DNA of 64,000 nt from the NCBI RefSeq assembly GCF_022095675.1, contig NZ_JAHYSG010000013.1:1-64000 (forward strand). Reading direction: 5' to 3'. The notes beneath the pieces were generated by a model. That model did no database searches and was not told where the DNA came from. It worked only from the letters and a program-made list of their open reading frames with translations. Numbering within the stretch: the first letter of the stretch is position 1; each line of letters opens with the position of its first letter. The position numbers and the translations under genes were made by a program. This document shows, piece by piece, positions 18,323 to 29,555 of the stretch. The DNA comes from Dactylosporangium sp. AC04546 (lineage in GTDB: Bacteria; Actinomycetota; Actinomycetes; Mycobacteriales; Micromonosporaceae).

Positions 18323-18342
18323 GGGCCCACCTCGGTGGGCCC
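18323..18342 (-). terminator. Hairpin after guaB3
   Basis: GGGCCCACC and GGTGGGCCC form a near-perfect stem with a very short loop, 55 bases beyond the guaB3 stop on the minus strand. No T-run follows. It is the only candidate terminator between guaB3 and the upstream region of the second PstS-like gene. Confidence 0.45.
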
Positions 18343-18396
18343 CACCCGCGGTGTCTGACGGGAGCGACGGTCGCGCGTTGCGCGGACCGGAGTCCG

Positions 18397-19515
18397 TTAT
18401 TTGTCGAGGACCAGGCCGACCTTCTGGAACTCCTTCAGGTCGCGGTAGCCGCACTTGGCCATCGCCCGGCGCAGGCCGCCGAACAGGTTGAGGGCGCCGT
18501 CGGGGTCCTCGGAGGGGCCGTAGAGGACCTTCTCCAGCGAGCCCAGGGTCGCCTCGGCCGAGCCGAAGGAGCCGCGCGGGAGCTTCGGGTGGCTCGCCGC
18601 CGAGTGCCACCAGGCGCCGCCGGCCGGGGCGTTGTCGGCGCGGGAGAGCGGCTCGCCCACCATCACGGCGTCGGCGCCGCAGCCCAGGGCCTTGGCGATG
18701 TCGCCGGAGGTCTGGATGTTGCCGTCCGCGATGATGTGGACGTAGCGGCCGCCGGTCTCGTCGAGGTAGTCGCGGCGGGCGTCGGCCGCGTCGGCGATCG
18801 CGGTGGCCATCGGGACGCGGATGCCCAGCACGCGGTCGGTGGTCGACCACTCGTCGGCGCCGATGCCCACGATGACGCCGGCCGCACCGGTGCGCATGAG
18901 GTGCAGCGCGGTCTGGTAGTTGGTGCAGCCGCCGACGATGACCGGCAGGTCGAGGTCGGCGATGAACTCCTTGAGGTTGAGCGGCTCGTCCGTCGTCGAG
19001 ACGTGCTCGGCGGAGACCAGCGTGCCCTGGATGACCAGGATGTCGACGCCCGCGTCGAGGATGACCGGGGCGAGGGCGAGCGTGTGCTGCGGGGAGACGC
19101 GGACGGCGACCGTGACGCCGCCGTCGCGGATCTCCTTGACCCGCTCGACGATGAGCTCCGGCTTGATCGGCTCCGCGTAGACCTCCTGGAGGCGCGCGGT
19201 GGCCGGGGCGTCGTCGTCGAGGCCGGCCAGCTCCTCCAGGATCTTGGCCGGGTCCGCGTACCGCGTCCAGAGGCCCTCGACGTTGAGCACGCCCAGGCCG
19301 CCGAGCTTGCCGAGCGCGACCGCGGTCGCGGGGCTCATCGTGGCGTCCGAGGGGTGCGCGACGCAGGGGATCTTGAAGGGATACGCGTCGAGCTGCCAGT
19401 TGGTCGACACGTCGTCCACGTCGCGGGTCCGCCGCGTCGGCACGATCGCGATGTCGTCCAGGTGGTAGCCACGCCGGGCGCTCTTGCTCAGCCCGATCTC
19501 GACCACGTCACGCAT
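18397..19515 (-). CDS. guaB3: GuaB3, IMP dehydrogenase family protein
   Basis: The 372-residue chain has the IMPDH/GMP reductase barrel but no CBS domains. It opens with VEIGLSKSARRGYHLDDIAIVPTRRTRD, a start typical of the actinobacterial GuaB3 group. The loop that carries the catalytic cysteine in IMP dehydrogenase (GxGSxCxT) reads GIGADEWSTT here, so the cysteine is absent. Its activity is therefore unlikely to be the standard IMPDH reaction, although a role in purine metabolism is likely. It follows guaB by 28 bases, as in M. tuberculosis Rv3410c-Rv3411c. Confidence 0.93.
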   Translation of the reverse strand: MRDVVEIGLSKSARRGYHLDDIAIVPTRRTRDVDDVSTNWQLDAYPFKIPCVAHPSDATMSPATAVALGKLGGLGVLNVEGLWTRYADPAKILEELAGLDDDAPATARLQEVYAEPIKPELIVERVKEIRDGGVTVAVRVSPQHTLALAPVILDAGVDILVIQGTLVSAEHVSTTDEPLNLKEFIADLDLPVIVGGCTNYQTALHLMRTGAAGVIVGIGADEWSTTDRVLGIRVPMATAIADAADARRDYLDETGGRYVHIIADGNIQTSGDIAKALGCGADAVMVGEPLSRADNAPAGGAWWHSAASHPKLPRGSFGSAEATLGSLEKVLYGPSEDPDGALNLFGGLRRAMAKCGYRDLKEFQKVGLVLDK

Positions 19516-19543
19516 GTTGGGGCTCCTCGCCGCTCTGGTGTGC

Positions 19544-21058
<1,515 letters not shown>

Positions 21059-21150
21059 TCATCGTACTTCCGCCGGAGCGGCGCACCCGTCCGCCATAGC
21101 GAAGCCGTGCCCGGCCCCACACCGGGGGTGTTTGGGGCTACCGTTGAGTC

Positions 21151-21543
21151 GTGCACGAAGAGCCCATCGACCCGTTCGCCGGCGACCCGGCCGATCCCTC
21201 GGCCGAGCTCGACGACAGCGGTGCCGAAGACCCGTTGACCGCCGCCGAGCGCCAGGACGTTCTCGAGGACCTCGCGGACCTCGAGATCTACCAGGCGCTG
21301 CTCACGGCGATCGGCGTCCGTGGGCTCGTCATCGAGTGTGAGGACTGCCACGAACCGCACTATTTCGACTGGGACCTGCTGCGGGGCAACCTGAAACACC
21401 TGCTCACGTCGGGTCGTCCCCGCGTGCACGAGCCCGCGTTCGACCCCGACCCCGACCATTACGTCACATGGGAGTACGCGCGGGGTTACGCTGACGGAGT
21501 TCACGACGCACTTGCGAGTGCGACGGACGACAACGACGGCTGA
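21151..21543 (+). CDS. DUF5319-family protein
   Basis: This is an acidic 130-residue protein with a conserved core, GLVIECEDCHEPHYFDWDLLRGNL, and a second block, VTWEYARGYADGVHDA. The CxxC pair plus a nearby His suggests metal or redox binding, but nothing more is known to me. Homologues stand divergent from guaB in many actinobacteria (Rv3412 in M. tuberculosis), and that placement is kept here. It starts with GTG, 122 bases from guaB. Confidence 0.85.
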   Translation: MHEEPIDPFAGDPADPSAELDDSGAEDPLTAAERQDVLEDLADLEIYQALLTAIGVRGLVIECEDCHEPHYFDWDLLRGNLKHLLTSGRPRVHEPAFDPDPDHYVTWEYARGYADGVHDALASATDDNDG

Positions 21544-21607
21544 GCCGGAGCAGGCCATCGTTTAGGGTTGCCGCGTCTGGGGTACCGACGCGGCATGCCA
21601 TGGCGCG

Positions 21608-22357
21608 CTAACTTACCAGCCCCGCGCGGAACGCCGCCGCGACCGCGTGTGCGCGGTCACGTGCGCCCAGCTTCCGGAACAGCCGGCGAGCGTGCGTCTT
21701 GACGGTGTCCTCGGAGACGAACAGCTCGCGGCCGATCTCCGCATTGCTCTTCCCGTCGGCCATCCCGCGCAGCACCTGCAGCTCCCGCTCGGTGAGATCG
21801 ACGCGGCGCCGCGGGGCCTCGCCGGGCACGTCACCGCGCTGCTGCGGCACGCCGGCGCCGACCAGCCGGGCCGCGGGCGCGGCCGCCGTGCGGGTCAGCC
21901 CGCGCGCGACCACCGGCACCACGCCGCCGTGGCCGGCCTGGGCCGGGGTGCCGACGCGCGCCTGGAGCACCGGTTCGCCGTTGCCGCGCACCTGGCTCAG
22001 CACCAGTAGCACCGCCTTCGCGAGCGTGGTCACCGGGTCGGCCGTGTCGACGCGGATGACCGCCCGCGCGCCGGCGGCGATCGCGGCGGCCGCCGCCCGC
22101 GGCTCCTCGGTGCCGAAGAAGACCACCGTCGCGCCGGGCGCCACCGCGAGGACCCGGCGGGAGAACTCCGCGCTGTCCGGGCGGGCCAGGACCGGGTCCG
22201 CCAGCACCAGGTCCACGGGCTGCTCACTCAGCCGCGCGAGTGCCTCGACCATCGTGACGGCGGTCCGCACCGCGTGTGCCACTCCGAGCCTCGCCGCGGC
22301 AGCGGCGACCGTCTGTGCCGCGACCTGTGTTCGCACACACACCAAAATCGTACGCAC
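21608..22357 (-). CDS. bldM: BldM-like response regulator with an atypical receiver domain
   Basis: The C-terminal LuxR-type DNA-binding domain (LTERELQVLRGMADGKSNAEIGRELFVSEDTVKTHARRLF, quoted here only as its span at about residues 185-249) is very close to BldM of Streptomyces, the developmental regulator. The N-terminal receiver keeps an aspartate (LVLADPV) but has lost the acidic pair near the start (it reads LVCVRT) and the conserved lysine. A Gly/Ala/Pro linker of about 40 residues joins the halves. The GTG at 22357 follows GAGAGGAG. It is divergent from a WhiD-like gene, and Streptomyces also keeps bldM and whiD side by side. Phosphorylation control is therefore doubtful. Confidence 0.8.
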   Translation of the reverse strand: MRTILVCVRTQVAAQTVAAAAARLGVAHAVRTAVTMVEALARLSEQPVDLVLADPVLARPDSAEFSRRVLAVAPGATVVFFGTEEPRAAAAAIAAGARAVIRVDTADPVTTLAKAVLLVLSQVRGNGEPVLQARVGTPAQAGHGGVVPVVARGLTRTAAAPAARLVGAGVPQQRGDVPGEAPRRRVDLTERELQVLRGMADGKSNAEIGRELFVSEDTVKTHARRLFRKLGARDRAHAVAAAFRAGLVS

Positions 22358-22537
22358 CGTCGTGCTCCTCTCTCTCAAAGAGAGAAACACGAAATGGGGA
22401 GATCTAGACGTGGTTTCGCCGCGATTGGCCTTACAGAAATTGACCGACGGCATGCCGTTACCTGAGGCGGTCTCGCGCGTTGCACAGAGATTGTGCCCCG
22501 CGCGAATTCCAGGCCGCACGCCTGGAAGGAGGAGCGA

Positions 22538-23026
22538 ATGACGAATGTGACTCGCCTGCCCGGACCGATCGCGGACGCCTGGGACTGGCAGCGGCTCGGA
22601 CTGTGCCGGGGACGGGACAGCGCCCAGTTCTTCCACCCCGACGGTGAACGCGGCGCCTCGCGCGGACGGCGCGAGGCGGCGGCCAAGAGCGTCTGCCGAG
22701 CGTGCCCTGTGCGGGCCGAATGCGCAGCTCAGGCACTCTCGACCCGGGAGCCGTACGGCGTCTGGGGCGGGTTCACCGAGGGCGAGCGGCTGCGGCTGCT
22801 GGCGATCGGCTGGGAGGACGCGGCCGACCGCCGCCGGCAGCGGGTCGACGTGCCGCGGCTGGAGGCGAAGCTGGGCCTGCGCCCGATGCCGGCCGTCACG
22901 GCGGGCACACAGCAGCCGCTGCGGGCCGGCCGCCCGGGCCCGACGCACCCGGCGCCCGGGGTGCCCGCGCAGCGCCGGCCGTCGACCTCGGCCACCAATT
23001 CCCGCTCGCGGGCCGCCGCCCGGTGA
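22538..23026 (+). CDS. whiD: WhiB-family iron-sulfur regulator, WhiD/WhiB3-like
   Basis: Four cysteines in the WhiB arrangement (LCRGRD, then VCRACPVRAEC) should hold a 4Fe-4S cluster, and the turn GVWGGFTEGERLRLL follows as expected. The C-terminal 60 residues are a basic Pro/Arg tail. WhiB proteins bind the primary sigma factor and respond to redox or nitric oxide. Position next to a BldM-like gene and near groEL matches whiD of Streptomyces and whiB3 (Rv3416) of M. tuberculosis. The ATG at 22538 is set by a strong AAGGAGGA six bases upstream. Confidence 0.88.
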   Translation: MTNVTRLPGPIADAWDWQRLGLCRGRDSAQFFHPDGERGASRGRREAAAKSVCRACPVRAECAAQALSTREPYGVWGGFTEGERLRLLAIGWEDAADRRRQRVDVPRLEAKLGLRPMPAVTAGTQQPLRAGRPGPTHPAPGVPAQRRPSTSATNSRSRAAAR

Positions 23027-23062
23027 TGGCAATTCGAGCCGTTCGGTTGACTCATTCCGGCT

Positions 23063-24583
23063 TTATCTGACGTCGATCTCAATCGAGTGCCAGCCGGTGG
23101 CGCCATCCGGGTCGGGTGGCGCCACCGCGTCGGTCTGGGTCTGCCCGCCGTTGTCGGTGGCCCGCACCGTCAGGCGGTGCTTGCCGGGGGTCGCCGTCCA
23201 GTTCAGCCGCCACTGCCGCCAGGTGTCGACCGACGGCACCGCGAGCAGTTCGGCCCGCTGCCACTCGCCCTCGTCCACCTGTACCTCGACCTTCGACACG
23301 CCGCGGTGCTGCGCCCAGGCGACGCCGGCGATGACGAGCGGCCCCGCCTTCGGTTCGCCGCCGTCGCGCGGGGTGTCGATCCGCGACTGGGTCTTGATCG
23401 GCGCCTTGGCCGCCCAGCCGCGCTTGATCCAGTAGGCGTCGAAGTCGGCGAACGACGTGAGCTCCAGCTCGGCGAGCCACTTCGTCGCCGAGACGTACCC
23501 GTAGAGCCCCGGGACCACCATCCGGACCGGGAAGCCGTGCTCGATCGGCAGCGGCTCGCCGTTCATCGCGATGGCCAGCATGGCGTCGCGGTCGTCGAGC
23601 AGCACGCTGGTCGGGGTGCCGGCGGTGAAGCCGTCGACGGAGCGGCTGACGACCTGGTCGGCGCCCGCCTTGGGCCGCGCCTCCGCCAGCAGGTCCTTGA
23701 CGCGCACGCCCTGCCACCTGGCGTTGCCGATCAGGCCGCCACCGACCTCGTTCGAGACGCAGGCGAGGGTGATGTACCGCTCGATCATCGGGCGCTTGAG
23801 CAGCTCGTCGTAGGAAATGGTGAGCTCGCGCTCGACCCGCCCGTGGATGCGCAGTGTCCAGTCGGCCGGGGAGACCTGCGGGACGACCAGGGCGGTGTCG
23901 ATGAGGTAGAAGTCCTTGTTCGGCGTGACGAACGGGGCGAGGTCGGGCAGCTGGGCGTCGGCCTGCGGCGGGAGGGCGGAGGCACTGTCACCGGCGGCGG
24001 GCACCTGCACGGCGGCCCGCTCGGCCTGCACCCCGCGCCGGGTGGCCCACCACCGGCTGGCGAACCCGACGACGGCCGCGCCGGCGAGGGTGCCGCCGGC
24101 GACGCGCAGGAACCAGCGGCGCTGCTCGTACGTGTAGCCGCTCTCGGCCGGCTGCGGCCGCAGGGTCAGGTAGAGCACGCCGGCGGCGGCCATCGCACCG
24201 ACGAGGGTCGGCAGAAAGGCGTACCACGGAGCGTTGTGCCTGCTCAGCGCGGCCGCGATGCCGACCGCGGCGAAGATCCCGACGCCCGCGTAGCCGTAGA
24301 GCCGGCGCTTCGTGGCGAGCGCACCGGTGACGGCGGCGAACGCGGCGAGCAGCAGGAGGGTGCCGACGAGGAGGGCGAGCTTGTCGTACGTGTAGAAGAC
24401 GTCGACGGCGAAGTTCTTGACACCGGCCGGCACCGCGTCGACCACCACGCCACCGACGGCGACGAGGGGCGCGGTGGCCGCTCCGGTGAGGATGGCGACG
24501 GCCTCGGCCACGCCGATGGCCGCGGCGGCGGCGGTGATCCCGGCGATCGCACCGTACGTACGACTTCTCACGCCGCCAAGCAT
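23063..24583 (-). CDS. Membrane-anchored molybdopterin oxidoreductase, sulfite oxidase fold
   Basis: About four hydrophobic segments in the first 140 residues anchor the protein, followed by a further RRWFLRVAGGTLAGAAVVGFA segment. The soluble part has the sulfite-oxidase molybdenum domain: ITLACVSNEVGGG carries the Mo-ligating cysteine, and HGFPVRMVVPGLYGYVSATKWL is typical. A Mo-co dimerisation domain ends the chain. Its electron acceptor and substrate are not evident; related proteins reduce methionine sulfoxide or oxidise sulfite. M. tuberculosis Rv0218 is a similar protein. The 506-residue chain ends convergent with the WhiD-like gene. Confidence 0.88.
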   Translation of the reverse strand: MLGGVRSRTYGAIAGITAAAAAIGVAEAVAILTGAATAPLVAVGGVVVDAVPAGVKNFAVDVFYTYDKLALLVGTLLLLAAFAAVTGALATKRRLYGYAGVGIFAAVGIAAALSRHNAPWYAFLPTLVGAMAAAGVLYLTLRPQPAESGYTYEQRRWFLRVAGGTLAGAAVVGFASRWWATRRGVQAERAAVQVPAAGDSASALPPQADAQLPDLAPFVTPNKDFYLIDTALVVPQVSPADWTLRIHGRVERELTISYDELLKRPMIERYITLACVSNEVGGGLIGNARWQGVRVKDLLAEARPKAGADQVVSRSVDGFTAGTPTSVLLDDRDAMLAIAMNGEPLPIEHGFPVRMVVPGLYGYVSATKWLAELELTSFADFDAYWIKRGWAAKAPIKTQSRIDTPRDGGEPKAGPLVIAGVAWAQHRGVSKVEVQVDEGEWQRAELLAVPSVDTWRQWRLNWTATPGKHRLTVRATDNGGQTQTDAVAPPDPDGATGWHSIEIDVR

Positions 24584-24646
24584 GCTGCGCCCGGCGGGGT
24601 GCCACCAAGCCCGGTAATGGAACCCTAATCATTCGGCGCGGCGCTT

Positions 24647-24693
24647 CATGATCAAGGGAGACCTTTGGCTGCCGTTCGTTTCCCTTGATCATG
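24647..24693. repeat. Palindromic intergenic repeat, family B, copy 1
   Basis: CATGATCAAGGGA and TCCCTTGATCATG form a perfect 13-bp inverted repeat around a 21-base loop. The same arms recur at 62611-62666 with 17 bp. The unit sits in a non-coding spacer just upstream of the molybdopterin oxidoreductase gene. Confidence 0.8.
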
Positions 24694-25354
24694 GCCCGAC
24701 GGTCGCGGATGGGTGCCGAAGGGTCGCGGCCGGCTTCACGCGGGGGCGGCATCGGTTGGCCCGCATGATCACGGCCTGCAGACTTCCGCGAACATGTCAC
24801 CCGATGGAGTGACAGCCCGCCAGGCGCTGGGCGGGACGATGCTCGCGGCGGCGGGACGGCCCGGACCGACCACCGCCTGACGACCTGGAGGGCGTGGGCG
24901 ACGACGGCCACCCCAGCTGGTTGACCACGCCCGTTCGGTACACCGCCACGCCGGATGCTGGCGCCACCACGGGCCGAGCGTCGCTTGCCGGCCACACCGC
25001 AAGAGCGGCCCAGGGCTCCTGTCACCGCGGCGCGGCAGGGCCGCACGGACCGCAAGCGGCACGGAGAGCACGGCCTCGGGTCCCCGACGGCGGCGGCCCA
25101 GCGGTGGCCGAATGAGACGGCGCGAATGGCAAGGGGACGGCCATCGGCCGACGACCCCGACGGCCCGCAAGACTATGGCCGTGGCCGCCCGCACGCCACC
25201 TCAACCACGCCCGGAGTGCGACCACGCCCAATTCGGTGCAGCGCCACGCCGAAGGCTGGCGCCACCGTCGTATGCCGGCCCGGCGGTCGTGCCACGGAGG
25301 CCGCACGGAAAGCAAGCGGAAGGCGAGCGGCCCGCCCTCGCCCAGGGACAGCAA

Positions 25355-25382
25355 AGGGGAGCCCCCGAGCGAGGGCTCCCCT
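25355..25382 (-). terminator. Terminator after groL
   Basis: A perfect 10-bp stem (AGGGGAGCCC with GGGCTCCCCT) closes an eight-base loop, 21 bases past the groL stop. On the minus strand it is followed by TTTGC. Confidence 0.75.
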
Positions 25383-25403
25383 GTGTAGCTTCCGCGGCGT
25401 CGG

Positions 25404-27062
<1,659 letters not shown>

Positions 27063-27071
27063 TCAAAGCGA

Positions 27072-27116
27072 CACCGCCCCGGCTGCCTGCGCGCCTGCGC
27101 ACGGTCCGGGGCGGTG
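27072..27116 (-). other. Strong hairpin between groS and groL
   Basis: The arms CACCGCCCCGG and CCGGGGCGGTG are perfectly complementary over 11 bp, with a 23-base loop that can itself fold. On the minus strand TCGCTTT follows, not a proper T-run. It could be a partial terminator or an mRNA-processing site that sets the GroES-to-GroEL ratio. Confidence 0.65.
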
Positions 27117-27139
27117 GCCACTGCTCTATTTGGTCTTGG

Positions 27140-27448
27140 TCACTTCTCGATGACCGCGAGGACGTCACGCGCGGAGAGCACGAGGTACTCCTCGCCCGCG
27201 TACTTGACCTCGGTGCCGCCGTACTTCGAGTAGATGACCGTGTCGCCGACCTTCACGTCGATCGGAACCCGGTTGCCCTTGTCGTCGATCCGACCGGGGC
27301 CGACCGCGAGGACCGTGCCCTCCTGGGGCTTCTCCTTGGCGGTGTCCGGAATGACGATGCCCGAGGCGGTGGTCGTCTCAGCCTCGTTGGCCTGGACCAG
27401 AATGCGGTCCTCGAGCGGCTTGATCGCAACCTTCGTCGCGGTAGTCAC
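27140..27448 (-). CDS. groS: Co-chaperonin GroES
   Basis: It is the seven-membered lid of the GroEL cage. The 102-residue chain shows [16 protein letters not shown], the mobile-loop region [13 protein letters not shown] and the closing [35 protein letters not shown]. The GTG at 27448 is preferred because AGGAGG lies eight bases before it, whereas the nearby ATG is only two bases from that site. A CIRCE element and a promoter lie about 120-160 bases upstream. Confidence 0.97.
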   Translation of the reverse strand: MTTATKVAIKPLEDRILVQANEAETTTASGIVIPDTAKEKPQEGTVLAVGPGRIDDKGNRVPIDVKVGDTVIYSKYGGTEVKYAGEEYLVLSARDVLAVIEK

Positions 27449-27565
27449 GGGCATACCCTCCTGGGGTATTGATTCTTGCGCTATCGAGTGCCCGGGGAAG
27501 CCGTCGTCGCGGGTGCCGGCTCCGGCCGGGGTGGCTGGCACCCTCGACACGAGAGTGCTAATCGG

Positions 27566-27595
27566 AGGTTATGTCGCTGTCTAGCACTCCGTCAA
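27566..27595 (-). promoter_or_regulatory. Candidate groS-groL promoter
   Basis: On the minus strand TTGACG (27590-27595) and TAACCT (27566-27571) are separated by 18 bases, close to a housekeeping sigma consensus. The -35 hexamer falls inside the spacer of the CIRCE element, which fits repression by HrcA. Confidence 0.6.
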
Positions 27596-27607
27596 GGAGA
27601 GTGCCAA
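27581..27607. promoter_or_regulatory. CIRCE operator (HrcA site) upstream of groS
   Basis: TAGCACTC, nine bases, then GAGTGCCA matches the CIRCE consensus TTAGCACTC-N9-GAGTGCTAA at nearly all arm positions and has the right spacer length. A further perfect half-site, GAGTGCTAA, lies at 27553-27561. Heat-shock repression by HrcA is the expected control. Confidence 0.85.
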
Positions 27608-27641
27608 ACACGCCACGAAATCACCCACGCATAATCGTCGG

Positions 27642-28829
27642 GTGGACGTCGACGACCTGCTCAGCGAGGCCGGACTGCGGGCGTTGACGGCCGCCGGGGC
27701 GACGGACGCCGCGGACCCGCTCAGGGCCGCCGAGCGCCTGCGCTCCCAGGGTATTGCACCCGCCCTCGCCGCCGCCGCGCTCACCCAGGTCGAGCTGCGC
27801 CGGAGGGCCGCCGCGAAGTTCGGCGCCGACGCGGCCGTGATGCTGTTCACCCGGGCGGGCCTGGAGCAGGCCACGCGGGCGGTCGTCGCGAGCCGGCGCG
27901 CGGAGCGCCTCAGACGAGCCGGAGTGACGAGCGTCGCCGACCTCGGCTGCGGCATCGGCGCCGACACGATCGCGTTCGCGAGGGCGGGGCTGCGGGTCCA
28001 CGCGGTGGAGGCCGACGCCGCCACGGCCCGGATCGTGGAAGCCAACGCCGCGGCGCTGGGCCTCGCGGGCGTGACGATCGAGCACGCCGACGCCACCGAG
28101 GTCGAGATAGCGACCGACGCCGTCTTCTGCGACCCGGCCCGCCGGACGAAGGGTGGCCGGCGGGTGTTCGACCCCAGGGCGTACGAGCCGCCGTGGGACT
28201 TCGTCACCGCCCTGCCCAGGAACACGCCCCGAACCGTGCTCAAGCTCGCACCCGGCATCGACCACGACCTGTTGCCCGACAACGCCGAGGGTGAATGGGT
28301 CAGCGTCGACGGCGACCTGGTCGAGGCGGCGGCCTGGTGCGGCCCCCTCGCCGAGGTGCCCCGCCGGGCCACCGTGATCACCGCCACGGCGACCCACGAG
28401 CTCACCGGCACCGGCCGGGAGCAGGCCCCGGTCGCCGCGCCCCGGCGGTACCTCCACGACCCCGACGGCGCCGTCATCCGCGCGCACCTCGTCGCCGAGT
28501 TCGCCGGAGCCGTCGGCGGCACCCTCGCCGACCCGACGATCGCGTACACCTACACCGACGAGCCCGCGCGCACCCCGTTCGCCCGGACGTACGAGGTCCT
28601 GGAGCACCTGCCGGTCGCGCTCAAGCGGCTGCGGGCGGCACTGCGCGACCTCGACGCCGGGCCGCTGACCATCCTCAAACGCGGCTCCGCCCTCGACGTC
28701 GAGGAGCTGCGCCGGAGCCTCAGGCTCACCGGCGCGAACGCCGCCACCATCACGCTCACGCGGATCGCGGGCGAGCCGGCGGTACTGCTGCTCAGAACAG
28801 CGGCTGACCCAGCCGCTGCTGGAGGTTGA
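27642..28829 (+). CDS. SAM-dependent methyltransferase with a C-terminal THUMP-like domain
   Basis: A helical N-terminus is followed by a class I methyltransferase core at about residues 90-230: VADLGCGIGADTIAFARAG (motif I), VHAVEADAATARI, and DAVFCDPARRT in the place of motif IV. The last 70 residues (LTILKRGSALDVEELRRSLRLTG) fit the THUMP-like domain seen in this actinobacterial family, which suggests an RNA substrate. The exact target is unknown. It starts with GTG just past the CIRCE region and its 3' end overlaps the next gene by 38 bases tail to tail. Confidence 0.82.
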   Translation: MDVDDLLSEAGLRALTAAGATDAADPLRAAERLRSQGIAPALAAAALTQVELRRRAAAKFGADAAVMLFTRAGLEQATRAVVASRRAERLRRAGVTSVADLGCGIGADTIAFARAGLRVHAVEADAATARIVEANAAALGLAGVTIEHADATEVEIATDAVFCDPARRTKGGRRVFDPRAYEPPWDFVTALPRNTPRTVLKLAPGIDHDLLPDNAEGEWVSVDGDLVEAAAWCGPLAEVPRRATVITATATHELTGTGREQAPVAAPRRYLHDPDGAVIRAHLVAEFAGAVGGTLADPTIAYTYTDEPARTPFARTYEVLEHLPVALKRLRAALRDLDAGPLTILKRGSALDVEELRRSLRLTGANAATITLTRIAGEPAVLLLRTAADPAAAGG

Positions 28830-29538
28830 CCAGCACGTCCTCGGCGAGCAGCTCGGGCTGGCGCCGCCCCAGCTGCTCCATCAGGAACAGCCCCGTGTCC
28901 CGGCACATCTCGTACGTCACCCGGTCGTGCAGCCAGCGCAGCCACTCGACGATCTCGTTGACGTAGAAGGACACGCTCTGCTCCGAGTTGCGCTGCCGCC
29001 GCTCCTCGGCCACCACCTGCAGCGCCGCGACCAGGCGCCGGATCGGGAAGTCGTGCCCGGCCAGGGCGTCGGCGAACACGTCGGCCCGGTGCCGCGGCGC
29101 GGTCGGCGCGACGGTCAGCTTCGGGAACGGCGGCTCCCCGGCCGTCCACACCTGGGCGCTGCGCGGCACGAACTCCGGCTCCAGCACCACGTCGACGCGC
29201 GAGGCGTGCCCGGGGTCGTCGACGGCGACAAGCACGCGGGGGCCGTAGCTGTTGGCCTTCGTGACGTACCGCGACAGCCCCGTCGCCTCCTCGACGCAGA
29301 ACCGCCCGTCGGGCAGCGCCAGCTTCCCGTCGAAGACCAGCCGCCCGACCCGCGGCCCGGCCCCCTGCCACAGCCGCACCCGCACCAGCCCGACCTGCGG
29401 CCGCGCCGCGACCCGGACGTGGTGCTCGGTCGCCGTGACCGGGCCGTCGCCATCGAACACGGACAAATCCACCGCGGTCGTGGCGCCCAGGAAGATGTGG
29501 CCGTGGCCGAGGTACATCTGGACGGCACCGATCTGCAT
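28792..29538 (-). CDS. Conserved hypothetical protein
   Basis: I do not recognise this 248-residue protein. It has no signal peptide or membrane segment. The first half is beta-rich (MQIGAVQMYLGHGHIFLGA, HHVRVAARPQVGLVRVRLWQG) and the second half is helical (VNEIVEWLRWLHDRVTYEMCRDTGLFLMEQLG). It diverges from the YbaK-like gene with only 17 bases between starts, and its end overlaps the THUMP-like methyltransferase. Confidence 0.65.
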   Translation of the reverse strand: MQIGAVQMYLGHGHIFLGATTAVDLSVFDGDGPVTATEHHVRVAARPQVGLVRVRLWQGAGPRVGRLVFDGKLALPDGRFCVEEATGLSRYVTKANSYGPRVLVAVDDPGHASRVDVVLEPEFVPRSAQVWTAGEPPFPKLTVAPTAPRHRADVFADALAGHDFPIRRLVAALQVVAEERRQRNSEQSVSFYVNEIVEWLRWLHDRVTYEMCRDTGLFLMEQLGRRQPELLAEDVLVNLQQRLGQPLF

Positions 29539-29555
29539 CTCGCTATTGTGGGCCA

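Larger units (their letters stand above)
24584..25403. other. Gene-free spacer with a palindrome and two diverged direct repeats
   Basis: This 820-base gap lies between the molybdopterin enzyme and the groL terminator. It holds a palindrome at 24647-24693 and two diverged direct repeats: 24924-24968 and 25221-25266 match at about 41 of 46 positions. Similarity continues weakly beyond, around 25040-25080 and 25300-25340 (GGCCGCACGGA, GCAAGCGG). Short open frames exist on both strands, but none has a start signal, a domain or normal codon use. It looks like decayed duplicated DNA. Confidence 0.6.

Noticed and set aside
24584..25403. Several short open frames on both strands in the spacer before groL
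   Set aside because: None has a ribosome-binding site, a domain or codon use like the neighbouring genes, and the direct repeats explain the local structure better.
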